A stretch of 64,000 nucleotides of DNA, taken from contig NZ_JAVIWK010000001.1 of NCBI RefSeq assembly GCF_034314165.1, positions 6,649,001 through 6,713,000 of the forward strand. Direction: 5' to 3'. The position numbers and the translations under genes were made by a program. Source of the DNA: Pseudomonas sp. Bout1. GTDB taxonomy: Bacteria > Pseudomonadota > Gammaproteobacteria > Pseudomonadales > Pseudomonadaceae. Numbering within the stretch: position 1 is the first letter of the stretch; the number at the start of each line of letters is the position of its first letter. The notes beneath the pieces were generated by a model that was not told the origin of the DNA, ran no database searches, and worked only from the letters and a program-made list of their open reading frames with translations. Shown one piece after another: positions 63,558-64,000 of this stretch.

Positions 63558-64000
63558 CAATCTATTCCTAATTCTTTCCAGAGCGCATCGACACGGGCAG
63601 TTACCGCTTCGTCCTTGACGATCACGCGGCCCCATTCGCGGGTAGTTTCACCCGGCCATTTATGGGTGGCATCCAGGCCCATCTTCGAGCCAAGGCCCGA
63701 GACCGGCGAGGCAAAGTCGAGGTAGTCGATCGGCGTGTTGTCGATCATCACCGTGTCGCGCTTGGGGTCCATGCGCGTGGTGATGGCCCAGATCACGTCG
63801 TTCCAGTCCCGGGCATTGATGTCGTCGTCGGTGACAATAACGAACTTGGTGTACATGAACTGTCGCAAAAACGACCACACACCGAGCATTACCCGCTTGG
63901 CGTGGCCCGGGTACGACTTTTTCATCGTTACGATGGCCATGCGGTACGAGCAGCCTTCAGGCGGCAGGTAGAAGTCGGTGATCTCCGGAAACTGCTTTTG
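63557..64000 (-). CDS. ubiD: UbiD decarboxylase, C-terminal part (continues beyond window)
   Basis: The frame is open to the window edge; the last ~147 codons are seen. UbiD landmarks are [38 protein letters not shown] and [18 protein letters not shown]. UbiD removes the carboxyl group from 4-hydroxy-3-polyprenylbenzoate with a prenylated FMN cofactor. Apparent methionine starts inside the fragment are internal. Confidence 0.93.
   Translation of the reverse strand, partial: QKQFPEITDFYLPPEGCSYRMAIVTMKKSYPGHAKRVMLGVWSFLRQFMYTKFVIVTDDDINARDWNDVIWAITTRMDPKRDTVMIDNTPIDYLDFASPVSGLGSKMGLDATHKWPGETTREWGRVIVKDEAVTARVDALWKELGID

Overview
The window reads as chromosomal DNA of a Pseudomonas of the P. 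fluorescens complex. Support comes from high-GC coding sequence, a complete spu-type polyamine locus, the ssuEADCBF/lsfA sulfonate block, an OprD porin, the ygfB-pepP-ubiH-ubiI // zapA-ssrS-fau neighbourhood, and about a dozen paired REP palindromes of pseudomonad type between genes. No prophage, insertion sequence, CRISPR array, rRNA or tRNA was seen. Family names and synteny are from memory; no database search was run.

Layout. 1-7 kb: end of a DUF2059-like gene, an alpha/beta hydrolase, a redox-like DUF6436 protein, a penicillin-acylase/AHL-acylase-type Ntn hydrolase, a deletion scar joining an AraC regulator fragment to a carboxymuconolactone decarboxylase fragment, a GlxA-type regulator and an HD-domain enzyme. 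7-18 kb: the polyamine locus, on the minus strand spuA-spuB-spuC-spuD-spuE-spuF-spuG-spuH, with a divergent second glutamylpolyamine synthetase (spuI-like). Together these import putrescine/spermidine and degrade them by gamma-glutamylation or transamination. The locus is followed by an unusual expanded REP array and a TetR regulator. 19-25 kb: sulfonate use (ssuE, A, D, C, B, F) and lsfA. 25-32 kb: OprD porin, argA, argE, a CYTH/CHAD triphosphatase, an Lrp regulator and a divergent unknown gene. 32-38 kb: an orphan GspE/PilB-type ATPase, stomatin/NfeD pair, two small envelope proteins and a DegT aminotransferase. 38-42.4 kb: gcvH, gcvT and a ferric ABC importer (hitB, hitA) without its ATPase. 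42.5-49.6 kb: ubiquinone genes, pepP, ygfB, a ZapB-like gene, zapA, 6S RNA, fau, a small membrane protein and an EVE-domain protein. 49.7-64 kb: a HlyD/ABC-fusion/permease export operon, a FliL-like secreted protein, a quinone reductase, a periplasmic histidine phosphatase, glpT with two GlpR-like operators, a ChaC cyclotransferase, a TonB-dependent receptor, a small outer-membrane protein, a ferredoxin-linked reductase and the end of ubiD.

Most interesting. The 797-residue TonB-dependent receptor contains no cysteine and no methionine beyond its start. SsuA and LsfA show the same depletion, apart from the catalytic Cys of LsfA. An AARGAATAA-type motif lies upstream of all three transcription units. 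I infer that the receptor belongs to the sulfur-starvation response and may import an organosulfur compound. Other points worth checking are the expanded REP array (17.9-18.2 kb), the AraC/CMD deletion scar (about 4.74 kb), perfect inverted repeats in two promoter regions (1.45 and 35.4 kb), and the orphan secretion ATPase with a shortened zinc motif.
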